Positions 12,801 to 26,800 of a stretch of 64,000 bases of DNA are shown here, in pieces. Numbering within the stretch: the first letter of the stretch is position 1; each line of letters begins with the position of its first letter. The notes under the pieces were generated by a model. The model ran no database searches. It saw only the letters and a list, made by a program, of their open reading frames with translations, and was not told the origin of the DNA. Source of the DNA: Brachyhypopomus gauderio (taxonomy: Eukaryota; Chordata; Actinopteri; Gymnotiformes; Hypopomidae). The stretch covers positions 7,231,414 to 7,295,413 of the forward strand of contig NC_135222.1 of the NCBI RefSeq assembly GCF_052324685.1, given 5' to 3'. The translations under genes were made by a program, and so were the position numbers.

Positions 12801-15800
12801 ACACTCCCTGTCTGGAATATCGATCTCTGCCGTTTTTGCCTAGAGGTCGACTGAAAGCATAGACTCATTGCCAAGTCTGGAGAAGCCGGGGGAACGGTAA
12901 GGATGTGTGCTCTTAACTCATTCAAGGTGAAGTTCATGTGCCAGGGTGTCACTTGCAGACAGAAGTGAACTCCATGTGAAATTTCTGCAAAGAGCATTTT
13001 TCTGTCACACTTCATGGAAGAATATATCTAAGGTGGTACTTTACCTGTCAGAAGAACCTGGCTGTGTGTCCTTTCAAATTGAGCTTAATATGAGCATGGA
13101 TAAATCAGAGGTTCTGAACCTGTGTACTTGCAATTCACTCTCACTGCTGTATCTGCACTGACACAGGTCATGACATGATTGGATCTGTGGGAATTTGAGT
13201 AATTAATGATGTATCACCTGTCGTATCTGTACCTGTCCAATCTGTACCTGTACTTCAGTGATTCACATGCATGCAGGCATGCCATGCCATGCAGCATAAA
13301 GCTACAACCACTGAAAACGTTACAAGCATGTCTCTATGTCCTGTGTAAGTGAAATGCACCACTCTGCTCTAAAATGGCATACGATGTCCAGTCTTCAGTC
13401 AGATCATCTAATACATTTGGTGGATTGGCCCTGGTTCTGGTCAGGGAATGAACACAAGATCAGTGAAATTCACAGCTGAACCAGCTGGGTTATTTAGGAA
13501 GTATCTCGTGCAATGTAGAGGAGAGGTAATGATTTTGCACACTTACAGTGGCTATGCTTCTGTTAATTTTGAAGCGTGCCTTTTAAGATGATAAAAATTA
13601 CAATTCAAACAAACAGATGTTTTCCTTGGTGTCATTCATAAGGCGTCGTGTGAGAAAATATGAAGCTAAACTGGCAGCATTTGTTCAGAACATTGTTGTA
13701 TATCCACTCAGGCTACAGGCTGTACAGCTTATAGCAAGCAGATTATTGTTTAATAAACAATGGCCTTTTTATACCTAATTATTTAATACTTATTTTAGAA
13801 TAACTGAATAACTACTGATGGATGTTTATGACTGTAAAGGTACACAATATTTGCCAGTTATGTTTACACTCTGGAACAGTCAGCATGGACAAACCTCTAA
13901 AGGAAACGTCAGCTTATGGCCAGCCTCTTCTCACAGGAAGGAAGAGTGATGACATTGTTCAGTTAAGGAGAAACGATGGATAAAAGTGATCCAGCCGGTA
14001 TGACCTAGCTCGCAGCTATTCCTCCCAACAGAACAAAGCCGTTTGTGGGCACATCTAAGGGTTGAGATCATTGATAGCATTCACATTCTTTCCTTTGAAA
14101 CCTGTCCACCTGACCAAAGACAGCATGAGGAACATCTGTAGTACTGTGGATATGCATTAAATAATATAAATATCTTATTTTAAAAAGAGAGAGTAGAGTT
14201 CATGCAAATAATATGTTGGGTGTGACATTATTTTATCTAGTAGCAACATGTTTAAGAAATTCTCATACAGCTTAGGTGGTTGTGAGGGTTACTATATGTT
14301 GGTAGATATATGCTTCAATTTCACAATCTGGACTGTTGGGTTATATGTAGTTAATATAAAATTACCTGTAAATTACTTGTAAATTTTATACTCTATTAAT
14401 GTTGTCTAAATTGTGGGATAGCATGTAGGCATGTAAGATTTGTCATTGTTCATGTCTGGTACATTGACACAGTACCAGGGAAAAAAAATGTAATTATGAA
14501 TCATGATTTTAACACACTATTTGTGCCAACAGATTGAACACTTTGCTGTTAGACTTGACAGTTTACATCCATGCAGAATGGTTTTGAATTCATTACATAA
14601 GAGGATATGACATAACAATGGGTCTGTCAGTGTCCTATGAATGTTTAATATATCCGCCGGTCATGAACAACACATTGTTATTTAGGCTGGTTTTCCCGTT
14701 AACTCGATGGAATGGACGAAAGGATATGTAGTGACAACAACCTGAGCTTAAATACGCAATACAGCAGCTGCGCGGGCACAAAAACAAACAAAGTTCTGAA
14801 AACGAACCATTCATCACAGGCCTGTAAATGCATCGGCACGTGGGTCCAGTCACCAGACTAATGTGTGCACATTTTAAGTCACTTTTATACAGAAGTCCAT
14901 TAGTACTGAACACGGACCACCATGAGAAACAGCACTCTGGTAAACACAGTTCAGACACTGGCTGAACACCAATAACAAGGCATTGTGTGAATGGATGTAG
15001 AAAATTCTTTGTATTCTGTAAATTCTAACATTAACTTGGGATGTTATGTGAAAGATAATAAAGTCGGATGTTATCCGTTTGGAAGGCGGCGGAATGGTTG
15101 GCGTTAGTCACAGCTAAGCTCATAAGGAAGCCGTTGAGTGACTGAGCTCCAGGAAGCCTGATAAGCGTTACCTTAAGACAAGCCCTTTCTTCCTCATGCT
15201 TGTCAAAGCTGTAAAGAAATGATTATCCATTCCCAAATCAGCATTTAAAGGGGTTTTAAAGGGGATTGTTTTTGCAAATATCTTCCTTCTTGAGCAATGG
15301 CTGTTACTCAACTCTCGGTGGGGATGGGAACGGAGGATTAAATGCCATATGCAGCTCGTTGAGGAGACAACTTCAGGAGAGGAAGGGGGGGGTGAGCGGG
15401 CGGCTCGTCACCTTCTAAACTGATTACGTGGTGCAGGCTGACTCTGGACAGCTGCCAGGTAAAAGGGTTATGCTGTCACTCAAGTAAAACATTTCAGCGT
15501 GTTTTTTTTTTCTGAGTTCTGGATCTCAGAAAATGTATTGTGATGGTTTGGTCCACTTTGATGAACAGTATTTGTGATTACTGGTGAAGTAGCACCAGAA
15601 GACTTGTGTGTGCAACCATTTTTTTTTTGCGAAAGGTAAAAGCTTGACAACCTCTGACATAGCTTAACGGTTATGCCATCTGACAATGTCAGAAGTTTCT
15701 TCTTTTATTTTTCAATAGAATACAGTGGTACATATGAAGTAATTATAGGTCCTGATTTAGAGGTGGGGTCATTGCCATGATATTTTATCATTAGCCAAAA

Positions 15801-16787
15801 TGGCAGATTTTCCTATCAGAGGTTGTTTGTTTACTGTCTGTCTGTTCTTAGAGCACATACAGTACTGTGAAGGCCTGCTAGGCATTTATAACAAATTCTT
15901 CCCAGAAATGAAGTCATATGGTAAACGAGAGGTTGAAAAGCTCCTCGCTGAACTTGGCGTGCATCTGCTGGGATGTACCAGTTTAGAAAACACCAACTAC
16001 TTTAACGCCTCACCTTCATATTCTTACTATTCCAGCTCTATTCTGTATCTGCCTCATCTTACTATTCTGATTACAATACTGCATTTGTTGCTAAGGACCT
16101 ACAGTGCTCTGTGCACTATGGGACATTCTTATGCTGAAAATAAGCCTGCAATAAATGGCCAAAACAGAAAGAGAAAGAAAGAGAAGCAGATAACCTGTGT
16201 ATTTGGGGTGTGTGTATGTGTGTGTATGTGTGCACATGTGCTTTGCAATGAACCACAAAGATCATCACTACCTTCCAGCCAGAATGCCCTATGGCACAGA
16301 AACTGATACAACATGTTACTGTTGCCTGACATGATTTGAACACCACAGTAGCACAGAAAAAATTAACAGAATGTGCATTTGGCAAACTTGAATGTTTGTC
16401 CTGCATGACGAACTTGCATGAAGGAAAGGTGGTTCTAAGGCACTATTGTCGTCAGCGTTTCACACTTAAGAACCCACTTAACTAGACAATTTGTTTTATT
16501 TTTGCCTTGTTTAGAATGTTCCAGAAATACATAAGGACTGAGTGTTTGTCCAGTTTTTGTTGTGACGGGAATTCATATATAGATTAGATGGCAGAGTGTC
16601 ACTTTCCTTAGACATCCTGTGAACAATTGCATATTTTCTAATAAGGGAACAAGGCACTTAATGACATAATTTATGTGCAGAGAATATCCTGACTGAACGT
16701 TTCACAATCTCTACTTCATAAATCACAGAAACAAAGAAACTTCACTGCAGCTGAAAAGGCATCCCCTAATTAGTCAGGTAGTGTTTA

Positions 16788-16788
<1 letters not shown>

Positions 16789-16878
<90 letters not shown>
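16789..16878. repeat. (CA)n microsatellite, about 45 units
   Basis: Uninterrupted AC dinucleotides run for about 90 bp. The long valine/cysteine ORF read through it on the minus strand is an artefact of the repeat. Confidence 0.98.
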
Positions 16879-16879
<1 letters not shown>

Positions 16880-18965
16880 AGTGTTACCAGTGTAAAATGA
16901 ATGATCCTGCAGCAGTGACATGAAATGCTCATTCTGCACAGTGTGAATATTTTGAGATTATGTGGGAATTCAAATAGGATATGTGTGGGTAGAAAGGTTA
17001 AAGCTAGTTTGTATTCTCTTCTTGCTGATATCACTGCAGATTGGATGCAGAGTTTTCAAGTCAGTTTCTATACTGGATTAAGAGTCTCCCTCTCATGCTG
17101 GGATATATATTTAATTACTCACCATTACGAAATAAAAACATACTGTCATGCCATGTGTGTTGACCTTGGCATTGGTAAAATTACTGTTACAAATTGTTTG
17201 GTCAAATTTCTGATTTCCTATTACTGCTGTACTGATCCCTGAAATGGTTAAGTAAAGGAAATTAGAGAAGTCTTGTCACCACAAAGTGAACAGAAGAGAT
17301 GACTATCCACCCAATAGGAGGCTTACATCTGTAGTATCACTGAGGAGTATCACTTGAAGAGTACTAAAACCATATGAAATTGTGGGCCTACTTTTGTCTA
17401 TATGTGATATCTTACTACAGTTGCTTCATAATCACATATATCATTATAATATGAGTTCGAAAAAGATTTCGGCTCACAACAAAAAGGGAGGAAACCTAAC
17501 ACGCAAGGGAAATGTGAAGGTTTAAACAAGACCTACTAATTTTACAATTGCCATGAAGTGCTGGTGTAGGACGGTTGTCCCACACATGCTTTTTAATGAC
17601 TAATTCACTGCACATAACATTAAGTGCATTTCAGTTGTTACACTTCCTTTAAGACATTACATTTCCAAAGTGCAATTCCTAAAGCTTTGACAAGACACTT
17701 TGAGTTACTGGAGGCAGTGTTAAAGATCAAGTAGTCCAAATTCAGTCCAATTCTGAATTCATAAAAAATCCCTCTGCTACATCAGGTGTTAAAGTTCACC
17801 ACAGTTTATAGCAGCTTGTATAGAACCGCAGCTGTTTTAAACTCATTTGTACATTGTACAAATGGAAGTCACTGTTCTTAGGGAAAGCAAAATAATCTCA
17901 AAGTAATTTGTTTTTCCTAAATGCAGCTAGCACACCATCTTAGTCACTGTCAAACATTTTACGCTTGAAATGAATGTGTACTAATGCAGTCTGGGAAATC
18001 ACTCTGAGATGCTCCATGTCTGGAGAAGACATCCAGCATCAGAATATCGTTTCCTGGTCCGCAGAATTGTTACTATCTCTGCTTCAGGCAAACGAAGGCA
18101 GAAGGAGAACAATTAAATAATAGGATACACAGATAAAGTGTTCATGAAGTAATAAAATAACCCTGCAGTAGAGCATTCAAGAGAAAGCAATATGTCACTG
18201 TGTTGAAACAAAAAAGTAGCATATCCAGTAACGCCCTCGCAGATATCTGAGATAATCATTTTCAGATTGCTTCCACGTTAGCGATGTACAGTTGTGTAGG
18301 TGGTTCTTGGAGTTGTAAACATTAGCACTATTCAGAAAGATGTCCATTCACTTAGTTAAAATGCCCGTTTCATTTATTGAGAAAGTATGTAAGATGTCCA
18401 GTGTCACCTTTAAAAATTCATTATAGACCATAAGAACATGTTTCCTTTGGAAACATTTAAATGGAAAAGCGCAGTGCAGTGAACCTCAGATGACTCAGAA
18501 CCAGAACCAGATTGGCAAAAAGACAAAGTCAAAAGTTTGCGGACGGCAAAGTAATTTGTGATAACATCTGTAAATGAAATTGCTGCAGGATGAACATGTC
18601 TAAAGGAAATCTGTCTTGCATGTGCTGTAGACAAGAACCTGCCAAGTATCCCAGAAATGCAGAAATATGGAGGAAGTCAAATTGTATGTTGCCGAAGTCA
18701 GAGAAGATGTTCAACGTAACACAGATGGCTGTCAGATGATAATTTAACTGTGTGGCAAACATTATCAATAGTCTGTGGCCAGAACCCAATCAACAATTCC
18801 ATGTATAAACACCTGTACTGGTCAAATCAAACACAACAAAGTTGTTTGTGTGCATGTGCGAATGCAGTGGTAGAGTAACCGTGTGCTGAGTCACACGTGT
18901 GCCATGTTACGACACAAAGTCTTTATCTTCTCTTGCAGAGTGCCAATGCTCTTACTCGCTTTACG

Positions 18966-20669
18966 ATGAAGTTATGGAGGTGTGCCGCCATCGCCGTGAT
19001 GCTCTGTGGTGCCGCACTCTTCGTCCCGCTCTCTAGAATCCTGCTTCCCCCAAAAGCACCAGCTTCTCTTCACTTGGGATCACCGCCATCACCTGCGTCA
19101 CCCATGTCCTCAAACAGCTCCTCCCCCGGGACTGGCATGAAGCTCAGAAGGGTCAGATCAGTGGGCGGGCCCAGTTCGGTCATCTCTCAGTGTAAGATTA
19201 TCCTGCCTCTCCATGTTTCCGTCTTTATGGTTTGATGGTGTATTTGTTCCCAAGCATTTGTTTGTGTGTTTGTTTGTTTGTTTGTCTTTGGTACTCAAGA
19301 CCTGCATTAGCAAGCAAACCCTTGCATCCTATTATATTCAGTGGCGTTTTCCCTAGAATATCCTTACATTACCTTACTGGTCAATAAATTAATGTTGGGA
19401 GTCAAGAGGTGATAAAGAATGCATTATATAAACTGAATTAGTGTGAATATCTATAATGAACATGAAAAAATAATAGAAATACAGTTTTATATTAATGGTA
19501 GAACATTTTGTGTGTTTGTGGCTGCATTTTTTTCTGTGCCATGTTTGCATATGACATATGCATATGAAATATGTACAGGTGAAGGTCTTACCTCAGTCGA
19601 ATATTCATGATCTTGAAATAATATGAAACTGACTAAAGTGAAACAGAAAACTTAAAGAAAGTCATAAAACACAGCTCCTGATCACCAGTTGTATCTAATC
19701 TACAGCACTGAGGCGATTAACGAAAGCACATACACGAACTCAGGGCACCATTCAGCTGAGTCAAAGTCCTGACAATCCAATTGACAAAAGTGTCCACTGA
19801 GGTGAGGAGGGATCGGAGCGTTACATAAGTGAAGTGGGTTAGAGGGGTGTTTAGTGTGCTTTGACCTCTTGACCTTGGGTCCTGCTGCATAGCACACCAC
19901 TAAGACTTAAAGAATATTGCGTTATGTAGAATTCCTTATGCGTTCCCTCTTTAGATGCCTCAAATGACCTTAATGAGATTCTTTGTCAGTTAAGTAGTTG
20001 ATTGGTCATTTCTTTTCAAGATTCTGACAACGCTGAAAAATGGTCTCTGACCTGTGTCGTCGTCCTGTAACCCACTAAGATGAGTACTATCAGGTTGCGA
20101 CTTCTGCAGTCGATATATAGTTTCCATACCAACACATGATATCTTCAGGAATTCTCCACCATGGAAGGCTACAGAAAAGAATGGTTGACTTTGCTTTCCG
20201 TATGTGACATTAACGACCCTCTCGTTCCCTCCCATGCTCAGTCATGCACATATTCCAGAGCTTCACCGACGGAGAGCTGAAGCAAGTCATCGGTGCTCTG
20301 GTGGAGCGGAAGGCGCGGAGGGATACCAAACCCGGCAAAAGGACTAAACGAGCCAAGAACGGCGGCAAGTCGTGCTCACTGCGCGACGTGGAAGTGACAG
20401 TCAGTCAACTAGGTCTGGGATATGTCAGCGACGAGATTATCCTTTTCCGATACTGCAGCGGTAAATGCACAGCCAGTCGGCGAAATTATGACATGACGCT
20501 GGCGTTTATGAAGCGCAAACGTCTGCTCACGCAAGAGAGTACGGTGAGGGCGCGACACAGCCCCTGCTGCCGGCCCACGGAGTACGAGCCGGACGTTTCC
20601 TTCCTCGACAACCTGAACCGTTACCACACCGTCCACGAGGTGTCCGCGCTGAGGTGTGGCTGTGTATGA
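18966..20669 (+). CDS. nrtn: neurturin, GDNF-family ligand precursor
   Basis: Two coding exons (18966-19191 and 20242-20669, phase 1, GT-AG) give 217 residues; human NRTN has 197. Residues 1-25 form a signal peptide with a hydrophobic core (AAIAVMLCGAALFV). The pro-region ends in a furin-type site, KRTKR at 108-112, which would release a mature chain of about 105 residues. The mature part has the seven cysteines of a GDNF-type cystine knot at 120, 147, 151, 184, 185, 214 and 216, including YCSGKC and CC. RYHTVHEVSA with the CGCV end identifies neurturin rather than GDNF, artemin or persephin. The family ligand acts through GFRA2 and RET to support neurons, including enteric and parasympathetic ones. 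An acceptor (TTGCAG) just before 18,939 implies at least one upstream non-coding exon. Confidence 0.95.
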
Positions 20670-20807
20670 CGCTAATGATGGAACTGCATGAAAAACTGGT
20701 ATTCCATGTTTTAGTGACTGAAGTGGCGTGGGAAATGAAGTAGCCTATGATGTAATATGCAAACGCCGTGTGGAGAGGATTGCTCGCATTCGTGGATGCT
20801 GTTGTAC

Positions 20808-20813
20808 AATAAA
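20808..20813 (+). other. poly(A) signal of nrtn
   Basis: AATAAA lies about 140 bp after the nrtn stop codon in the sense orientation. A longer 3' UTR using later signals cannot be excluded. Confidence 0.6.
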
Positions 20814-23800
20814 ATCAGACAATCAGTCAATACACTGCACATATATACATATATATAGGCTACACACACCACAGTGCTTGCCAGACGCTGCTGCTGTTTA
20901 TCTTGCCTTTTGGGGTTGAAGTATTTAGCAAAAGTGGCATTTTTTCCTATAAAAATCTGCAGTAAATCCCTTAAGCAATCACCTGGGCTCTGATGAGTCG
21001 AACAACATACTTCCCTATGAGTAAAGGAGATTCACCCACAAGTTTATATGTTACCACATTTCCCAAACTACAAGCTAATGAGAAAAATGCTACGAGGCAA
21101 ACATCAACAGCTCTGGATAAACAGTCTATGGCATGAGTATAACCAACGTCCTGAGGAACAGTGCACATTTGTAACAGAACAGCAAAAACAGATCATCATA
21201 TATACAGCAGATTAAGTTCTTAGAATCATCTTTAAATAATATATAATATTTAAATGTTTAAGTAGATTACATGTAAAAACCACTTAACCATGTTGCACAG
21301 CACATGTTAAAGATGTTAGAGAAAAAATCTTTACCATTTTTTAAATGGTTTTAAAATCTTCAACATTGGGTGTGTTCATATAGAAAGTCATATAGACATA
21401 TGAAATATCCTGATATAGAAAATACTGTCTGCAAAAATGCCTGGATACCTCAGTAAGACTTGACCAACTCATCCATATGTTGGTGTCTCACAATGTGGTA
21501 AACATATGCGCAAGGGTTCATGCCTCAGTGTGACCACAGTGACACACTGCAAATACATAGAGCAGCACTGTTCTTTAATATGGAAGACCAATGGGTTCTT
21601 GTGATACGGACAGCAACAGACATGCTATTGCTTAGAATATAAACTTGCACGATCCCATAGTGTCATATGCAATATATGCAGTCATCTTTTTTGTATGTTT
21701 GTATGTATGAAACATTATCAAAGTATCACTTAAAGCCACCACCATGCTCTATCTCACCTGACTAAGGTCAGCTTAATGTTTCCAGGGTTTAAAACAGTCC
21801 TAGAGCTATTAGTCCCAAGCAAGTCACCATGTCAGTCATATGACTCAGTCAAGTCGCTCTTGAAGTCTGCATGTTCTCATCAGACAGATCAACGTAACAG
21901 CACTGGCATGCTGGGACATATCAGACCAGTTCTGCCAAAATGAAAGTAAAACACAGGATGAGTCATTGAGGAGAATTCAATGCGGTAACTTTCACAGCAA
22001 CGAGCTTATTATACACAGACATGTTTGCCCCAAACTCATTCATTTCACCCCCTGACATAAGTGGGTAGTGGGAAAAGCATGTGTACTGCAAACAAGAATG
22101 TAAAATTCAATATAGAATTGAATTGAAAGGTTTAGTTTCAAACCTGATTTTCAAACCAGTGAAGGACCACATGGCATATAAAGAATAGCAGGGTTTATCA
22201 CTGAGTTAGCCTGAGTTATCCTCACCAAATCCATTCCATTTGTGTAAATCCTATAACAGACCATTCTTATCCACTTAGCACCTTTCTAACAGATCCCAAG
22301 AATACTGGCTGCTGAAGCAGATAGTAAATATACCAGCAAAAATACATCATACATCTCAAGAAGCTTTTTATTAGGGCTGTGTGCTGGTTTGAAGTAAATG
22401 CAAATGTTTCAGTCCTCAGTAAATGTTTCAGTCTTAGAGGAGTACAAACGCATAAAAGCACATTAGCTAGCAAATATTTGCCCAGATGCTTTACACAGTC
22501 TGTGCCGTAAATAGCTGAAGAATACTGAATGTGATTCTGCATTAGCTGGCTAGGCAGCTTGTTGGCATTTAATGGCACAGAACCAAGTTTAGAGTAAAGG
22601 ATTTCTTCAGAACTTTAATTAAGAGCAGTTGAGTGACCTCTTAAATCCAGTCAATTAATTAAAGTAAAAAGATCAATAAAAATCCAGGGAACACATTGAC
22701 CTAGACCTTGATGTTCTAAAGACAACGTGCTAAACACTTTCACAACATAATATGCATCTTAAATGTTATTTACAGACTACTAAAAACTCTCTCTGTGTAT
22801 TCAAAAAAACTTTTCAGATGCAAAATACTATGTATGCTGTTCGATTATGAGCATGTAGTAATGAAGTAAGCATGTTAAAATGTAACTGTGGCACGGAAAG
22901 TCCTAGAATCCTAATAGCCTCGGTCTGTTAACATACATCCCATTAAGTAAATTCAGTGGGCTGACTAGTATTTCCCATGTTGACAATTGACTTTGATCGA
23001 AAGAAAATTAACTGTTGGAGTTGATCATATAAAGGAAAATGCCCCTCATCTTGCCGTTTTAAACCTTCCAAATACAGCCATTGCTCTTTGGCACTGTTGG
23101 ACCCTGTTAACCAACTACAATAAACATTGATGCAATGCATCTGTATAAAGGATTATTTATATTTATTAAAGAGTAAGTTATGATTTATTTATTTAGATAG
23201 CATCACTGACTAAACACACTCATTTATTTATTGACTTTATTGGTGCCAAAAAATCTCATGTATTATATTCAATATTAACTGTTTAATAAACTGTATAAGG
23301 TTTAACATTATATTTTCTCATTCATTCATTCCTTTGTTTGTTTATAAACGTATTTATCTACCCAATAACTTACAATATCCTTTTTTGCATCGTGTGTTTT
23401 TACATATAGTGTGGAGGAGTTGATGTCCCATGTACTGTACTGAACAAATTAATTCAACCGTGTCTGTCAGTGTTTTATTCTGTTTCACCCATGTGAGTTG
23501 ATGGGAGATTGTAAGTCTAGGGCAAGCTAGTTTGTGTGCGCCTTCTTGGGAAGCCATAAACATGCCAGGAGCAGACATTGGGCTCTTCTGCTCTCTGGCC
23601 TCAAGCAAGAGTCACAAATCCCAAACTCTCTCTCTGTCACTGCATTCCAGAAAGCTCTGTCAAAATCAGGGTCTAAAACATTCTGTTTAAACTCATTCCA
23701 AGCATCTGTAGTCCAGGGTCTTATTATTTCATAAATACAGATTAATTCACCAGCATATTTGTTTCTAAAATCAGTCAATGTCTGTGAAGTATTTGATGCC

Positions 23801-26800
23801 AAATGCCTGTGCAGTAACTGATCAGACTTATGGAGTTTGCTGCTGAATACCCAAGTCTTTGCTCATTGTAAAAATAGAGTGAAATATCTTAATCTACATT
23901 ATCCAAACTTACAAATGAAAAAAAGCATTTTCTTGAGATTTTTGTAAATGCTGACTTTAAATGTTTCATTAGGCCCCATTACAGTAGGCTAATAATGTTA
24001 ATGACACATTTATGGCGCAAACAGTTTTGCCAACAATTGATGTTCAGATACCTGATGTGTTATAAATAAAACAACACGGATCTTATTGTTCCAGCTAAAA
24101 GGTAGATTTAAAGTAGAGCACCAATAAACATTAGTAAATTTTAATGTTTGCCAATATTTCATTAATATTAATATACCTTACAATAATAAATTTCCTTGCT
24201 ACTCTGTTTGTAATAAGTCTCCTCTGCATTTACCTGCAAGCCCTACGGAAATTGTGCTATGTCCTGACTTTAAAATAAGATTAAATCATGCACTACCTCA
24301 CCACCATACACTATCCACTAACACCATCCACTAACATGCTCACTGCGCTCCAAGCCAGTTCACTCGGCAAACCAATTTAACGTGTACATATCATGTTATC
24401 TCTACTACACAAACACCATCTGTCCTTGTCCACCACTGTCTCGGTTTGTTTATTTCCACTGTATTCAGTCATTACGCAAGGTACGGATGTCATTGGCTTT
24501 TCAGTCAGACAATGCAATGCTACAGTGAACATAAAAAGACTAAACATGTCTGTAGCCTTTATTTCCTGAAAAATAATATGTCTGCAAAAACAGACACATT
24601 GCTCTAAGCAAACCATTTTAGAGGAGTGTCTTTTTCATGTACTGGAATCACACTGACCTCAGACATATTCTTTTGTTACTTTGCAAGATAGAGAAGGTTG
24701 CTTTTAGGGATAAAGCAAGGTTGTCTGTCCCTTACGGTCTCTAAATAATCGCTAAAGGTGCCACAATAAAATTAAACTCAACTGAAGTTTGAATTTAAAA
24801 AGCTAAGAACGTAAGATTCATACTTTGCTGAATTGTTTCAGAGAATAAGCATGAAACACACCTGACATTGAGGAATAGCTGCATCTGGGTCTGAATCCAC
24901 TGCTTATAGGTACTCAATCAGATGTGATTCATCACAGTGGATAACGGCAAAAAACGCTAGAAATGTGAACGCTATGTCTGTCTTGTAGAGGAGTATATAA
25001 AAAATTGTTCCTGCAGTGCAACATGGCAGTGACCAGCTTGTGAAGCTTGTAAACTCACCCAGCCTAATGGCCAAATCTTTGATAGTACATCTAAAACATC
25101 AGTAAGAGTAGATGTCAAAGAAGGGTTTTGTCATATAAAACAGAAATACCTAGAACTGATTAAAATATTTTATTACATAATGATTGCGAATATGTCCCCT
25201 ATCCAGACACAAGTCCATGTTACTCTACACTATGACTTTTGCCAATGAGTCAAAGAGTTTAGTTAAAATGCCTCCAGATTGTAAAGGCTGATGAAAGCCT
25301 TGAATGTCTGCCATGGTTACACTGCAAACATAATGGTGAAGTTGGTAATTAGACTTACCACTCTGGACACTTTTGTGAGTCATGCACAATGCTGTTTTAG
25401 CCGCTCACTTCTCTTGCTTATATTGAGGTGAAGTGGAAACCGAAAGTGTCTCTAAAACGTTAGCCACCATTCGAAAACATGTTCATTATCCTTTTAAGTT
25501 GTGGTTATCATTCTATACACAAGGTTCATTTTAGTTATAGGAATTCATAAACATTTGGAAATCTTTTGTGTGTTTTATGACATCCTTAGTGTGCTTGGAA
25601 TAGCATTTTCAGTCATGTCTGGATGTCTGTGAAACACATACCTACATTATACGGATAGGAAAACAGTCATGATTTCTAACACTCATCATTTTAATCAAGC
25701 ACTAAACCGCTATATAAAAAGTTGTACATACTGTTTTCCATGAACACGTGACTCCTGATGGTAGCCCCATTATTTAGAAATGTCTTCCTGCCATGTGCAC
25801 AAAATGGTTCATGTTTAGGTTCATCTTAAATGAAATATGTGCTCTTCAAACACACATATTGGAACCCAAAATTCATAAATATAAAAGGAGTCCCCTTGAG
25901 TACCAAGAGTGTCAGTTACATTTAATCAGGCACAAGAAAAGACAAAAACAAGTCAACTTTCTCCAGCTGCTTTGCTTATTGCACACATTTCATATTATCA
26001 GTAGTGGTTTTCTATTTACAAGTTTAATGATAACTTAATATTATTCTCAGTTGTTAATATGTAAATTTAAGGGCTTAGATTAATTTATTCTAGTTTAGTG
26101 TATTCCTCCTCTTATAATCCAATTCAAAGTTAGTCATACCAGGGAATACATAAGACAATAATTCCATGCCAGCTACAAATCAATGGTTTACACATCTATG
26201 TTACTACTGACAATAATTTGCCATAACTTCCTGTTTAAGGAAAACCAAACCTTGCTTAAGGTCAAGCAATGGGTCTTGTAAAAGAAAGAGGATTTGAAAC
26301 GCAGGCATAATCATGGCAGATGCCCCTGAAAGAACACATGCGTGTGGAATGTCTGTCAAAGTCCAGGTCCATGTCCAGACCTAAATCCATCTGAAACTCT
26401 GCAATGGTACTTAGAGCTGACCCTAAACCAAAGAAAGCCAATTAAAGTCACACCACATAAGATATTACATGGATCATCATAAGGTGAAAAACGATTTTTG
26501 TTGAGAAAACAACTGTAAACATAACCTCTCAAAACTATTTAGCCTGATCAAAGTATGAGACATAAATCAGGCTGTTTGGATGTGAATGTCAGCAAAGAGC
26601 ATATTTATGTCATTTGTAATAGTTCTCTGGTATATACACTTGTAAAATTAAGATTTAAAAATCTCCCAAGCTACAGTATGTGGAACAGTCAAGACGTAAC
26701 TGAAGACTAACGAGCCATCCTGTGCTTTATTGGAAGGTCTTTGCTGATCTTGCCTTGAAGAATACTGAGTGTTCACACTAAGAATATTCTTGGACCTGGT

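Larger units (their letters stand above)
5137..18937. other. intergenic region between ndufa11 and nrtn
   Basis: No protein-coding gene is recognised here. Apart from the LINE fragment at 9.5-9.9 kb, a dispersed-repeat tail at 9.2 kb and the CA tract at 16.8 kb, the sequence is AT-rich and non-repetitive to the eye, with small imperfect repeats (for example near 10.79 kb and 13.27 kb). Short ORFs here show no family similarity or splice support. Strong splice-donor-like sites (AACG|GTAAGG near 12,897 and ACTG|GTGAGA near 12,380) follow less AT-rich stretches and could end untranslated nrtn exons, but nothing in the sequence proves this. Confidence 0.5.

Noticed and set aside
14635-14958. 107-codon minus-strand ORF
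   Set aside because: Cys/Ser/Leu-rich without recognisable domain, splice sites or neighbours to support it.
15800-16306. 168-codon plus-strand ORF
   Set aside because: Low-complexity Ser/Tyr/Leu and Cys/Val runs (part from a GT repeat), no splice context and no family similarity.
16774-17034. Val/Cys-rich minus-strand ORF
   Set aside because: It is the translation of the (CA)n microsatellite.
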